This document shows, piece after piece, positions 1 to 11,116 of a DNA stretch of 64,000 bases. How positions within the stretch are numbered: the first letter of the stretch is position 1; each line of letters starts with the position of its first letter. The DNA comes from Hymenopellis radicata (lineage: Eukaryota > Basidiomycota > Agaricomycetes > Agaricales > Physalacriaceae): NCBI GenBank assembly GCA_015501595.1, contig JADNRX010000266.1, positions 1 through 64,000 on the forward strand, read 5' to 3'. The notes beneath the pieces are model-generated. The model saw only the letters and a program-made list of their open reading frames with translations, had not been told where the DNA came from and did no database searches. The position numbers and the translations under genes are program-made.

Positions 1-471
1 GAGGAGGGGCTTGCCTTATACTCAAAGCTTGACGATTTGTTAGAAACTACCTCAGAATCTTAGTGTACGGCCTTGTAGTTAATACAATATTGAATTCTTG
101 AAACTCTGCGACCTGCATGATTCGAACTCGCGCTGGTATTTGGTGGTGGAATTGGAGATGCCGAGATGCTGGCGTGAACATCGCCGACGATGGCGGCGGG
201 CAACGTGGACATGAAAGGAGCTTTTGAATAGATAGATAAGTTCTATGAAGATGTATCTTGATTATCCAAGTGAGTTCAGGTTATTCTATTCAGTACGAAG
301 GGCAGACAGGTTTGTGTCTGATAAAAGTCTTAAGACTCTCAGAATCGTAAGTGAATAGCCTTACGATTTTGTGATTTACCCTACTACTCTACACTTCTTC
401 TCCTCTCACCAACAGCTGCACTGGCTAACACTTTCACCGTCGTCACCCGTCACCTCCACCATTACACACCG
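1..471. other. Non-coding flank upstream of the first gene
   Basis: No reading frame of note on either strand. The last 150 bases are pyrimidine-rich (CT runs around 370-470) and lead directly to the ATG at 472, which fits a fungal promoter and 5' leader. Nothing else is recognised. Confidence 0.5.
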
Positions 472-2416
472 ATGTCCGCCTCACCCACGGAGGCCTGTTC
501 ACAGGATCCGGCGCTTGCTACGCCGCCCCGCCAACGCGTAAAGGCGGCCGACCGCGTCTGTACCATACAGCAGAAGAAAAAGCTGAAGCCGCCCGGGAGC
601 GCAAGCGGAAATGGTATAACATTCCAGAGTGTGTCTGCTTTAAAAGCGACTTGACATTGGCTGATCAGCATGCTGCAGAAATCTGACGGTCGACTACGAA
701 GGCAATGCGGGAATGCTATCATGCCACAAAATCACCGAAACCTCCCAGACGGAAGAAACACACTCCGAGGAGATCAAGCAGGCAGAGCAGGACTTGGCGC
801 TGCAGTCGGCAGTGGATAAAGTGGCGTACTTGAAGAAGCTAAAGGAGGAAGCGGCGCACGAAGCAAGGTATGCGACGCAAAGCTGAGCATTCATTCTAAC
901 GCTAAGCAATATAATACAGCATCCAAAAGGATGTTCTACGGCATATGCGGCGCGCGCGAATGCTCTACGCAGAGCTGCGGGTTGGACGAACTTTGACTGC
1001 AAGAAACACATGCGGAGCTATAGTCGCCAAGTGCTGGCGGAGTATAACGAGGCTGAGGGTATTGTCGACGGGGCGTACACCTCTGTGGACAACGACGTTG
1101 CCATTTGGTCAGCGCGGCGAGAGGATGTGAAGGAATGTGACAACGACGTAGAGAATTTGGTTGGATTTCACGAGCAGTGGGAGGAGGTACACCAGATGTT
1201 GGTAGAGACCTCAACGAGTAATACTCGGATCAGACCCGCGATCCGCGAGCCGAGTACTCGAGGCCGAAAGAGCCTACTCGTGATCCGCAAATGACTCAAC
1301 CCGCGTTGACTCGCGAGTCAAACGAGTCGAGTACTCGCGAGGTTAGCGAGTACTCGCACGCGATCCGGGTCGTCAACGGATCTCGCGGATCAGCCCCCTC
1401 AAACTCACCCAAAGTTCATTCATGCCCAGTGAGCATCCCCGGGCAATGGCACGGGGACACTCAGCCGTGCATGAGTACGGACTGAGGGTGGTAGTGGTGG
1501 GGGTGATGGGGTGATGGAGGGAGCGATGGTGTCGGTGGTGGTGGTGGTGGTGGTATGGTGATGATGGGATGGGAGTGAATGAAGAAGAAGGAAAAAACAC
1601 TCACCCAATACTGTTCTTGCCTCAGCTCTCCATCCTGCCGCCGCCACCATCGCCGCGTAATCTTGTCGTTGGTGTTCTCATCGACGCGTTGTCGTGGACG
1701 CGTTATCGATCTCCTCATCCACGTCGGTGGGGTCCAGCGTCGTCCTAGTGCCGGTGTCCGGTGTCTTCCGTCGTCCAGTCGTTGTTGTTGTGTATCCTCT
1801 GCTGCTGTCACAAAGACAGCAGCGGGCCCGGCACAGAGCCGAGGACCCAGATCCACCACCTGGCATGCAGCCAAGGTGGAATCAAACACCCCAAAGCTGC
1901 CTGACAGTCGTCAGAGCGGCAGAGGCGACAATCGTCACACTCTAGGTGGTCGTGGTGGTGGTCAGAAGCGAAGAAAACGACCCGATCACAGGCTTACGCG
2001 GCGTGTCGGCATTTGCCAGATCGTGAGAATTCGCGAGAAATTCACGCGAACGACTCATTTGGGCCACGCAAGGGCCCGTTTAACTTACAAAAAATTTGTA
2101 AATTTATCTTAAATATATATATATACATAATTGCGAGTCAGACCGAGTACTCGCGGCAAGTACTCGTGCCTCCAAGGCCGTACTCGCGACCCGTATGTGA
2201 TCCGACTCGTTATCGATCTGCGGATCAAACGAGTCGGATCACCGAGACCCCCGACCGGATCAAGTACTCGAGTTTCCTTGTGATCCGGAAACTCATTGAG
2301 GTCTCTAGATGTTGGGACATTTCGATACGGTTATCGTATACCTTGAAGATCTTCTTATGCAGCTTCCCCGCCTCGCCGACGCCATACTACATCGGGATCT
2401 CTTATGCCAGAAGTAA
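472..2416 (+). pseudogene. Decayed Lys/Glu-rich orphan gene split by a hAT-like element
   Basis: I do not recognise a function. The ATG at 472 opens an Ala/Pro-rich N-terminus. A +2 frame change near 570 leads to a segment YHTAEEKAEAARERKRKWYN (about 570-630), a basic start seen also in the gene at 13690 (LTDEDREFARRETKSQYWER), so the two look like one orphan family. A later exon (about 690-870) encodes an acidic coiled-coil-like stretch ending at a GTATGC donor, and the next exon runs from about 923 to 1202. The frame is then cut by the element at 1203-2307. After it the frame resumes at 2316 and ends with TAA at 2414-2416. The frame changes plus the insertion make a pseudogene likely. The family assignment is inference from pattern only. 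Confidence 0.5.
1203..2307. mobile_element. hAT-like non-autonomous element, family A (copy 1)
   Basis: Termini are TAGAGACCTCAACGAG and, inverted, CTCATTGAGGTCTCTA. The 8-bp target duplication GATGTTGG lies at 1195-1202 and 2308-2315 and is perfect. The TAG start and 8-bp duplication are the hAT hallmarks. Subterminal zones (about 1215-1400 and 2130-2300) are filled with GAGTACTCGCGAGT-type words that contain the palindrome ACTCGCGAGT. The middle holds an AT-rich patch (2085-2130) and a GC-rich unit with GACAGTCGTCAGAG shared with the copies at 36209, 46600 and 55210. No transposase frame is present. Confidence 0.9.
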
Positions 2417-2530
2417 TAAACATTATTGCCCTACTATTTAACTTGAATGACTTCACTTAATGAACACAAGAGTGAACATCTTTTATAAAAATAAATTCCA
2501 GGTTACAAATGATAATTACAGTACTCTACG

Positions 2531-4184
2531 CTACGTAGGCAACATGCGATAGATGAAATCACGCTCAGAGGCAATGGCGAAAAGGTGGTCTGCCTCCGCC
2601 TGAGTACGGGCGGCATACGGATATCGAGGGAGAGGGAGGTCAGCGTTAGCGGCGAGAGCTGCAGTGCGCCCGAAAAAGACACCAGGCTGGGGTCTGCGTA
2701 AAACAACCCAATAAACGCCCTCCACATCGTCGAGCTCATCATTGAAGTGTGGGTACGGGAACCCAGAGCGATGATCCAAGGGTGAAGGCGGCGAAGGTTC
2801 TCGTTCTTCATGGTCTCCTCCATCTCCGGCGCCGCCATCGCCACCCCATGGATGCTCGCCCTCATCATCTTCAGACCTATTCCCCCTAGACGTGGGCACA
2901 AGTGTCTAGTGTTTAAGTGTGCACCCGGGTGCACTCGGCACTCACACCCGGGTGTCGAGTGTTTGGCAGTGCCGGGTAGGGTGTTGGCACGGGTGTCCAC
3001 CCGAGTGCGGGTATCTGGCTTTGGGCCACGAGTACCCGTGCACAAATACCCGTGTAAACACTCACATATATTTAAACTTAATTTTTGAATTTTTTCCAAT
3101 TTAAACGGGGCCTTGTGCCCGCTAAACGAGCCATATACACTAATTTTTCTGAATCCGGCGACTCGGGCCGAGTTCCAAAGCGACGCATAAGCGTGCGATC
3201 GGCCCGTTGTTTGTGCTCTCAACTCTTACCACCACTACTGCCGCCACCATTGCTCGACCTTGAGTCGGCAATGAAGACACCGGCGCTCGACTTTAAGTCG
3301 GCGTCTGTCTGATTGGAGAATGACTTCAAGTCGTCTCTATGGATACGCTATCCGCTGGACGCGTAAGCCCTCGCAAACGAGGCAGCGGGACTATCGGCGC
3401 TCGACTTGGAGTCGGCGTCTGCATACTACAGGGAGTAGACGCCACCCGCCACGCTGCACAGCGTGCTTGAAGAACGGGGGCGGCGGATATTGAACGCTAC
3501 GTCATCTGCTGGTGACGTGGCAGGTTGGTACGCTTTTTCTTCACTGGTGGCGGCGTTTACAGACACCGTCAATGCTGATTATTTACAGGTATTACCACAG
3601 TGCACGGCTAAGCCCTCCAACGAGGCGCCACATCCACGATCCCATCCCTCCTCCATCTCCTCACCTCCGCACTACCAATGCCGCATCATGCACCAGTGCT
3701 GCTCCCCTCGCAATTGCTGGGGGATGCAAGTGTGGCATGAGTTGGCTGGGAGTGTGGGTGTACTCCTGTACACCCGCCACCATACACGGGTGTCGGCACA
3801 CCCGGGTGCGCGAAACACCCGCGAATGGGTGCCGCACTCGAGTGCCACACTCGGGTGTCACTCGAGTGCGGGTGTCGGGCTCTGAGTCACGAATGACCCA
3901 CCCCGCGAGTGCGAGTGCACCCGGGTGGGCACTCGTGCCCAGGTCTAATTCCCCCAGTAGGCTCGACCCCAACCATTTCCAGATCCCCAGCACTGCATAC
4001 AGGTGCTGTTTGCGTTCGAGTTTCCCCAGCCCGATTGTTGGAGACTGTAGACGGGCCGTCCATACTGGATCTGGCCTTGACGCCACTGTTGAACCTGGGT
4101 TTGCTGTTGGATGGACGGAGGGCGGGATTGAACGAGATCACCGGGTGGTGTCCGCTGGCCCGCCGTTACGTCGGTGAGAGTCAT
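2531..4184 (-). pseudogene. RNase H1-N/viroplasmin-like gene split by a hAT-like element
   Basis: The frame starts at 4184 and runs through a Gln-rich N-terminus (QQQTQVQQWRQGQIQYG) to the element at 2887-3947. It resumes on the far side in the same frame once one copy of the 8-bp duplication is removed, and stops at 2531. The distal part has an acidic Gly/Glu stretch, then VYWVVLRRPQPGVFFG and AARTQAEADHLFA, which resemble the YVV..GR.PGIF..W and T.AEA...W blocks of the RNase H1 N-terminal (viroplasmin) fold. Such domains bind RNA/DNA hybrid or double-stranded RNA in known RNases H; no RNase H catalytic domain follows here. Total coding length without the insert is near 200 codons. The promoter side faces the repeat at 4275. 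Confidence 0.55.
2887..3947. mobile_element. hAT-like non-autonomous element, family B (copy 1)
   Basis: Termini TAGACGTGGGCAC and inverted GTGCCCAGGTCTA, with perfect 8-bp duplication ATTCCCCC at 2879-2886 and 3948-3955. Subterminal zones carry CACCCGGGTG and CACTCGAGTG-like palindromic words. The centre holds CTCGACTTTAAGTCGG (about 3286) and GCGTAAGCCCTCGC (about 3362), modules shared with other families. It lies inside a coding frame and is removable in frame. Confidence 0.9.
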
Positions 4185-4274
4185 TGAAGAAACCGATGAG
4201 ACATCGCTGTCCAGCGTGAATTCAGTTAGAGAGGCGTAGTCGCTGGCCGGAAGGGAGGAGTGGATGGGAAGCGG

Positions 4275-4650
4275 GGTGTAAGCTGGCCACCCTATGCTGT
4301 AGGGTACTATTAAATAAACCCTCCTACCAGAGGGCGCAATTATTCAATTATGGCTCTGATCAGAGGCCTCTCACAACAGTCTGATAATTAGATACCCCTC
4401 CGCCTGCCTGGCTGGTACGGCAGCGCCTGCTAGCGTACTGCCAGCAGATGCCGTGGGGCACGATTCTCGGCAGTACGGGCTGATAGCAGATTAGCGGGAT
4501 CGCTCCGCTATTGATCGGGGTCGTGGCATCTCCCATAATCGGGGATCTACTGATCCCGCGAATGCTCGGAGATAACCGAGCTTTCTCCGCGCCCGATAAT
4601 CATTGGCTCCCCGTTCGGGTGCGCCACCAATTATATTCGGGTGTTCAGGT
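4275..4650. repeat. Dispersed repeat, inverted partner at 30970-31325
   Basis: About 350 bases match 30970-31325 in opposite orientation, including CACCCTATGCTGTAGGG, the CTCCTACCAGAGGGCGC stretch and the block around GTTCGGGTGCGCCACC. A partial tandem copy of the last 60 bases follows at about 4684-4750. At the 31 kb partner the match begins at the C-terminal codons of a decayed gene, so this may be a duplicated gene tail plus downstream sequence, or an LTR remnant. Bases 4651-4940 hold only the partial copy and AT-rich spacer. Confidence 0.65.
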
Positions 4651-4940
4651 ACGCCACCTCCTTAGAAGCTCCTACTCGCAGTCTGACCGAGCTTTCTCCG
4701 CGCCCGATAATTGTTGGCTCCCCGTTCGGGTGCGCCACCAATTATATTTTGGGCTATTCACCCGCGTACTCGCCGCCACACTCCTAGCTCTGTTACATCA
4801 CTACCGGCAAACTTATCCGAGCACCCCGGAGATACTCAACATTAAGAAAACGATAACCATTCTATATAAAAGTACATGCGCGAAATCTGTAGTGTAAATT
4901 GTAACAACGAAAATGATCACCGACGACGAGTACACTGTAA

Positions 4941-5612
4941 TTAGAGGTCAGTATCACGAAGTGCAATGATAGGAAAAAAACTGACCTTACGAGGTGCTAT
5001 GACTTCGACTTCCGGCTCAGAAGGAGCATCGCGTTTTCCGGAAGACAATGATTTCTTGAATCTTGCCGTGCGCACCATGTGGTCGAGAGTCCAGGTGACC
5101 TCTTGCACGGCGAGGCCCCAATCCAAGCGCTCCGTGTTGATATCGTCGGACGAGGTACTTGCCTCTCCTCTCGCGAAGATAACATCACCCCACCACAGCA
5201 GAACCCCGATGATGAGAGAAATCCCGTTACGGCCGCATTTCGTCTCCAGTCCATCCCACTCGACCTCTTCGGGACGCAGAAGGTCGTTGTTGGCATTGAG
5301 ACGAGCCGCGGGTTGAAGGCTCTTCCAAAATGGCCAGAAGGTCTTGGGAGTCTCCTTTGAATCCCACGACTTGGTCCAAGCACGACGTCCCTTTTGGAAA
5401 GCATGGATGGACGATGGACGGCTAGTACCGCTCAGTCCAAGCTTGGCATTGTCCTCGTAGCCGTGCTTCTTTTCGAAAACCAGGAATGAGTCGATAAGAC
5501 GGGACCAATCCTGGGACCACTTGCGTCCGTGTTTGCACGCTTCGAAAACGGCACATAGCTCTGGCCAGAATCGAGACGTGTCGACATTGTCCCATTCGTC
5601 ATCCTCGATCAT
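4941..5612 (-). CDS. Trp-rich orphan protein, C-terminal part
   Basis: Function unknown. The frame of 223 codons has an acidic start, then KTFWPFWKSLQPAARL, NGISLIIGVLLWWGDV and LDWGLAVQEVTWTLDHM. The pattern FWxxFWxSLQP / NG(I/L)xxxIxxLxWW / WxxAVxxVxWxL also occurs at the C-terminus of the gene at 16487-19165 and in a fragment at 58127. It therefore looks like the C-terminal module of a larger orphan protein. The frame is open in acidic codons upstream of 5612 (DAEDSEDEPM) up to about 5640, where a dispersed repeat starts, so the 5' part is probably lost. It could still be expressed from the internal ATG. The basic tail after the module (residues 175-223) is unremarkable. Confidence 0.55.
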   Translation of the reverse strand: MIEDDEWDNVDTSRFWPELCAVFEACKHGRKWSQDWSRLIDSFLVFEKKHGYEDNAKLGLSGTSRPSSIHAFQKGRRAWTKSWDSKETPKTFWPFWKSLQPAARLNANNDLLRPEEVEWDGLETKCGRNGISLIIGVLLWWGDVIFARGEASTSSDDINTERLDWGLAVQEVTWTLDHMVRTARFKKSLSSGKRDAPSEPEVEVIAPRKVSFFPIIALRDTDL

Positions 5613-5639
5613 GGGTTCATCCTCAGAGTCCTCGGCGTC

Positions 5640-5957
5640 TCACCTGTAGCTGTAGGCATTTGCCTCTTTGCAGGCAGTTGGCAGGAAAACATAGAGTCAA
5701 ATCACTGGCAGTTGCCTCGATGGCAACTGCCACATGCATATACTGCTAAAACTCGCCGGATATGGCTTCTATTGGCTTAAGTCAGCCAGAGAGGGTGCCA
5801 GACTACATCCATAATAGGCAGGTCTTTTCTTATCCAGGCGGGTTAGGGCGGGAGTGCACCAAATTAGGTCAACCACGTCAAATTTCTGTGTCTAAGTACA
5901 ATCGTAAAGTCGGCACCACTCGGCACCACTCGGCACTACACCCCAGTCTCCAATCCG
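5640..5957. repeat. Short dispersed repeat and spacer
   Basis: Bases about 5655-5745 contain GGCAGTTGGCAGG, CATAGAGTCAAATCACTGGC and GGCAGTTGCC. The same block occurs inverted at about 19880-19965. The rest up to the KDZ stop codon at 5958 is unassigned spacer with a small CGGCACCACT triplicate near 5921-5938. Confidence 0.55.
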
Positions 5958-8900
5958 TCAACGCGCTGAAATACCCTGCTCCTCGTCGATTAATGCCGAT
6001 GCGGCCGCTTGGGCGCTGCGATCCATAGGACCGGGTTTTTGGCCTCGGCTCGGGGTCGTCCTACGCCACAATGTCTCGAACGACTCCCTGACGCGACGTC
6101 GATCCTGCGCTTGCCGCCTAGCATATGCGCAGCGGCCCGCCAGCTCCTCGGCGGTGAGACCACTGGCGCGCAATCCGGCTCGTCTCGTCCACTGCGCTTC
6201 TTCCCACCGCAACGAACGAAGCATCCGCCGCATCTCCTCCTTCAAAATTTCCACCTCCTCTACCCATCTCGTCTTCCGCGCCAGCGCCTTCGCCCATTCG
6301 ATTCGTACACCTAAGACAATATAAGTACACGGGAAACTCATTCATGACAAAATCACTTACATTCATGCAGGTACTCGTCGGCTTCAGCATCAGGGCCTCC
6401 CTCGGCTGTCCAAATCCAAGACATCGTCGCTCGCGTCTCGCCAGCAACATTTCTCCGCCCGCGCGCCTTCCGCGCCTTCTTGCTCATCTCCGAACCGGTC
6501 ACCCTGCTCCCACAACCACCCAACCTAGACAAACGCTCCACTGCGTCGGCATCCGATTCCGCGGTCTGATATACCTTCACGTCGTCATCCAATAACTCCC
6601 GGAACGGCCCCAAGCCCTCCTCCCCGACCAAACCTTTCAGCCTCTCCCTCGATCTGCGATACTTCGTCACGGAATCCCTCAGCTTCCCACTGATATTCTC
6701 AATAAGCCCCGCCGCTCTGCCACCTTCCCGCTGTCCACGCACATGTTCGTTCCGATACATCACCAGGTATCGTTTGGCAAGTAACCGACTGCGTATTTTT
6801 GCCAAAGCATCGGAACACTGCCCTCTACGCAGAGCGGCTTCCTTATCCAATAATGCTTGCTTTGGATCCAGACGTGTCCGTAAACCCGAAGCCTTCGTAC
6901 ACTGTGACGGCAGATAAAGCTTGACATCCTCGGCTAGTGGCATCGGGGACTCGCGCTCTCGCCTCCTCTCCTCCTCCTCCTCCAGCAGCGCCTCGACCTT
7001 CGGCATGTACACCGCCTGCCACTTGCGAAACTCCACTATCTTCTTCGTCAATGTACGACGACGTTCGTGGACCTTGCTCTGACGGTCGGGTGTCAGCCCC
7101 GTCCTCGCCGTTTTCTCGCTGATCAAACGATGTCTAAACACGCCTTAGCACAAACAGCAAACATGCAACCGGAGGACTTACTGCAACTCCTCGATCTGTA
7201 ATGCCATGATAAGGAAGCCAGCCATGCTCACACGTGTGCCCGCCTTTTTTTTCTTCTTCTTTCCGGCTTTCTTCCCCGTACTGCGCTGTGGCTCTTCCTG
7301 CTCCTCCTCAATCGGTTCAGCTTCGGCTTCGGCTCCAGCGGCTGCCTCCTCAGCAGCCTCCTCGTCCTCCTGTCGTCGCAGCTCCAAACGAACTTTGGAT
7401 TCCGACGTCGAAACTGAAACAAGCTAAGCAAGGTTCAACAATTGAATTTAGGAACCTTACCTGTACCTGACGGTGCATATGGGCACGGCTTGCTCGCATC
7501 CCGCAGCCATGCATCCACCATTTCCATCCAGTCGCTACGCAAGTCGTCCGCCAGAGCGCAGTCCGCCTCCTCGAAGCTTTTGATCTGAATCGCACGTTCC
7601 TGCAACGCGATGCGCAAACGTCGCAGTAAAGTTTGGCCTGAACACTTGTAAACAACCACAATTTCACTAGACTTCAATCAACGTACCTAGCCCAATGTTC
7701 TTTCCAAAATTGTGGCTGTCCGCCTTATCTTCGATGTCGTCGGCGCGCGCACCCGGCTGTTCCTCCCGAGTCATATATGACAACGGGTTGAACACCGACC
7801 ATACACGTTCAATTCCCTCGCCGTCGGTCTTTCCGACGCCGACCTTGTACTTGAGGGATTCTGCAGCTTCGCACTTGATGTCGTGAACCCCCGCGTGCCA
7901 AACAGGCAGTCCCCATGTGATCTCTGGTAGCCCCAACTCTCTCAGCTCTGCCGGAAGAGCCAGAACTCGCTCGTGAAAATGCTTGCGATACTGGCAAGCG
8001 ATGTCGTAGGTAACCGTTACTTCCTTCAGACCCATTCTTGATAGCAATGAATATAAAACAAAGTCGGTGTTTTTGTACCTGTTTGAACCTGTCAGCTATC
8101 ATCCCGGAGTATTAAGTTGAAGTCGACATGCCTCTCGCCCTTTTCCAAATCCCCCAGACCCAGCATCAGCTCGTGACGCCCGCAAATAACTCCAATCACG
8201 CCTGCCCACCGAAGTCCCACCGAGAATTTGGTATCTTTCTGCATAAGGGCGGCAAACGCGACACAATTTGAGATCTGCCCGCAAACATCAAACAATCACA
8301 GTGAACAAGACAATGAGAAGCGAACCTCTTCCTCGGTGATGTATGTTCGCAACCACGCGTGGTATTGTTCCTCGGGCATTTGTACGCCCAAACCCGAGTA
8401 CAATGGACGATCGACAAATGGCGATTGACGCATCTTGCACTTCATTTGAAAGTTGGCATCAGTCGACACGACGCGCCGATATAGATATCTGTCAACCCAA
8501 TCAGCCAACCAAAATCTGTGAACATTGAAGTACTCACCGGAATTCCTCGGCCACTTTGTCCCAGTCCTTCGGCAAATTGACCCCGACTCGCGGACACGCC
8601 CAACATTCCACTCGTACAGCGCCATCGTCCGCGTCCGCCAATCCGCCCTCCTCAAGTGCGATTCTGGAGCGCCGCACTCTCTGTAAGAACGCCCACTGCC
8701 GCGCCATACGCAGCAATGCCTTGTAACGATCTGGCGTAGCCTCCGTTCCGTATGGGTTCGATTCGGCTTCCAAAACCGTAGTGAAGTCGCGAACGTTCAC
8801 CGTGGCCTCGGTCTTCAGTCGCCGGAAGAATGATAGGAGCTCCATGGTCGCGCATGTAGCAGGTGTGCGCGTTGTAGCTGGGTACCACCCACACCGCATT

Positions 8901-9913
8901 AACTGTTGCCAGTGGTGTTCGCGATCCGAAACCGCACAGCCGCAATAGCGGAAGGCCACAGTATGCACGCCGTTCAAATGAAGCACGGTCATACGGCGCT
9001 CCACCGCATCAGGCACTCGACACGCCGCGCCCTGATGGCCCAACTGAAAGACAAGACCCATCTCGGTCAGAGACGTGCGTTCCCACGTAAAATTGCGCCA
9101 AACCTACACAGTAAATCAATGTCCAGACAATGTCAACAAAGTGCGGCAGCTTACCCGAATAGAGTGCACGGGCGACTGTTTGTGACGCGCCAGCGAACAA
9201 GAACTGCATTCCAAAAATTCACCACAACTCGTGCAGCGATATAGTTCGTCCACATAGACCTGGCCGTCGACGTCCATAGAGGTGGCATCAGGATCTATCC
9301 TGCCACGTCTCAAGAGTACCCCGCAGGAACTGCACTGTGGCGCGTCGGTCGCGTTCCCAAGTCCGTGGCGACGCATTGTCTCCTCCAGAAAAGCGGAAAG
9401 CCACGGCTTCCAGGCTTCCATCGGTTGGTCCTGTAAGATAAACCTTGAGTAAATTTCAAAAACAAACAAAAAAAAAGAACTCACCGAACTTTGATAATGC
9501 TTGCGCTTGCGCTTGCCAGTGACAGGTGCGGGTGCGTCGTCGTCGTCCTCCTCGTCTTCCGAGTCCGTAGACAAATCCTCTCCTGCGTTCCCATCCCTTA
9601 TCTCGTTGGGCCCTTCGTCGACATAAACAGCCATCCCATCGGCGAGCATCTCGCGAGGAGGCAGGGGCGACAGCACTGTATCGACAGAGACCTGCTGCTC
9701 GTCGTCCGCACAGAATTCGAAAGAAGTATACTCGTCCTCTAACTGGGCTGGTGTTATTTGAAGTCTCCCAGTGCGGGTGTTAGGCAGAGCGTGCTCGCTG
9801 ACAACGCCATGGCTGTCAATGTGTACATTGTGGTCCACCTGCCGCCGCGTTTCCTGGAGACTGAAGACAGGATTTTTCGCTGGGCGGCCACCTGGATTGC
9901 GCGCCGGGTTCAT
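5958..9913 (-). CDS. KDZ transposase with CxC2-like cysteine cluster, apparently intact
   Basis: Member of the Kyakuja-Dileera-Zisupton (KDZ) class of eukaryotic DNA transposases. About ten exons can be followed without a stop or frame change. The start is taken at 9913 (MNPARNPGGRPAKN); the frame is also open up to an ATG at 10009. In order: an acidic N-terminus; a Lys-rich patch; the cysteine cluster with CSSCGVLL (near 9335) and CTSCGEFLECSSC; LGHQGAACRVPD and NGVHTVAFRYCGC of the CxC2 region; WACPRVGVNLPKDW; then the catalytic core VTYDIACQYRKHF (near 8000) and GEGIERVWSVFNP (near 7815); a Glu/Lys coiled coil; MSWIWTAEGG; and the helical C-terminal RIEWAKALARKTRWVEE. Introns are 50-60 bp (for example 9433-9486). 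I saw no convincing terminal inverted repeats, so element ends are not placed. KDZ elements of mushrooms are known to travel with TET/JBP genes; none is seen here. Confidence 0.85.
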
Positions 9914-10186
9914 GGAAGTATGGGAGGAACCAGGAGCCGCAGGCCGCCATCGCCATGCAGGTCGGCCACCCCTTAGTTGGTAACGGATGTATACCACCAG
10001 GGGAGACACACAGCCACCAAGACAGCAACAGACATCACGACTTGTTCTTCGGACTGATCGGGCCGTCTATCTAGGCCGATTGCGTGTAACTTGTATTTAT
10101 TTTTTTAACATATCTACAAATAGAGCAAACGAATACAGCAAAGTTTCCGACGGGGAGCCCACATGTGCTCCACGAAATCCCCCGGT

Positions 10187-10965
10187 GTCTCCGTTCCATA
10201 TGAGTTGTCTATGAGTTGTCGCGAACGTTTACCGTGGCTTTAGTTCCTGCAACAATGATAAGAGCTCCGTGGTCGCGCATGTAGCTGGCGTGCTAGCTGG
10301 GTACCACCCACACCGCATTAACTGTTGCCAGTGGTGTTCGCGATCCGAAACCGCACAGCCGCAATAGCGGAAGGCCACAGTATGCACGCCGTTCAAATGA
10401 AGCACGGTCATACGGCGCTCCGCCGCATCAGGCACTCGACACGCCGCGCCCTGATGGCCCAACTGAAAGACAAGACCCATCTCGGTCAGAGACGTGCATT
10501 CCCACGTAAAATTGCGCCAAACCTACACAGTAAATCAATGTCCAGACAATGTCAACAAAGTGCGGCAGCTTACCCGAATAGAGTGCATGGGCGACTGTTT
10601 GTGACGCGCCAGTGAACAAGAACTGCATTCCAAAAATTCTTCACAACTCGTGCAGCGATATAGTTCGTCCACATAGACCTGGCCGTCGACGTCCATAGAC
10701 GTGGCATCAGGATCTATCCTGCCACGTCTCAAGAGTACCCCGCAGGAACTGCACTGTGGCGCGTCGGTCGCGCTCCCAAGTCCGTGGCGACGCATTGTCT
10801 CCTCCAGAAAAGCGGAAAGCCACGGTATCCTAGCTTCCATCGGTTCGTCCTGCGAAGGAAACCTTGAGTAAAAAAACAAACAAAAAAAGAACTCACCGAA
10901 CTTTGATAATGCTTGCGCTTGCGCTTGCCAGTGACAGGTGCGGGTGCGTCGTCGTCGTCCTCTGG
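10187..10965 (-). pseudogene. Partial tandem duplicate of the KDZ 5' region
   Basis: Bases 10187-10965 repeat 8735-9545 at very high identity, covering the cysteine-cluster exons and the start of the LGHQGAACRVPD exon. The copy then jumps at GTCGTCGTCCTC to sequence equivalent to 9988, so about 440 bases with the N-terminal codons are missing. Sequence 9988-10186 is in turn repeated at 10970-11165, which includes the 3' end of the next gene. This is one tandem duplication of a KDZ-plus-neighbour segment followed by an internal deletion. The fragment lacks the catalytic core and cannot make a transposase. Confidence 0.8.
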
Positions 10966-11116
10966 AGAGACACAGCCACTCAGAGCAACAGAGATCATTG
11001 GCACGTGTTTGTTCTTCCGCTAGACCGGGCCGTCTATCTGTGCTCTTCCATGTAAGGCGTAACTGGTACTTATTTTTTCACGATATGTACGAATATAGCC
11101 AACAAATACAGCAAAT

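Noticed and set aside
1500..1560. Apparent long frames with poly-His/poly-Thr or poly-Val runs
   Set aside because: They arise from GGT/CCA simple repeats within the hAT-like elements (also at 36535 and 55440) and show no codon structure.
4288..4375. Short LTR reading (TG..CA, with TATTAAATAA)
   Set aside because: The partner copy at 31 kb extends past these limits on both sides and no primer-binding site or purine tract is clear, so only a dispersed repeat is claimed.
7178..7431. Plus-strand Phe/Ser-rich frames antisense to the Lys/Glu region of the KDZ gene
   Set aside because: They mirror the low-complexity coiled-coil codons of the transposase.
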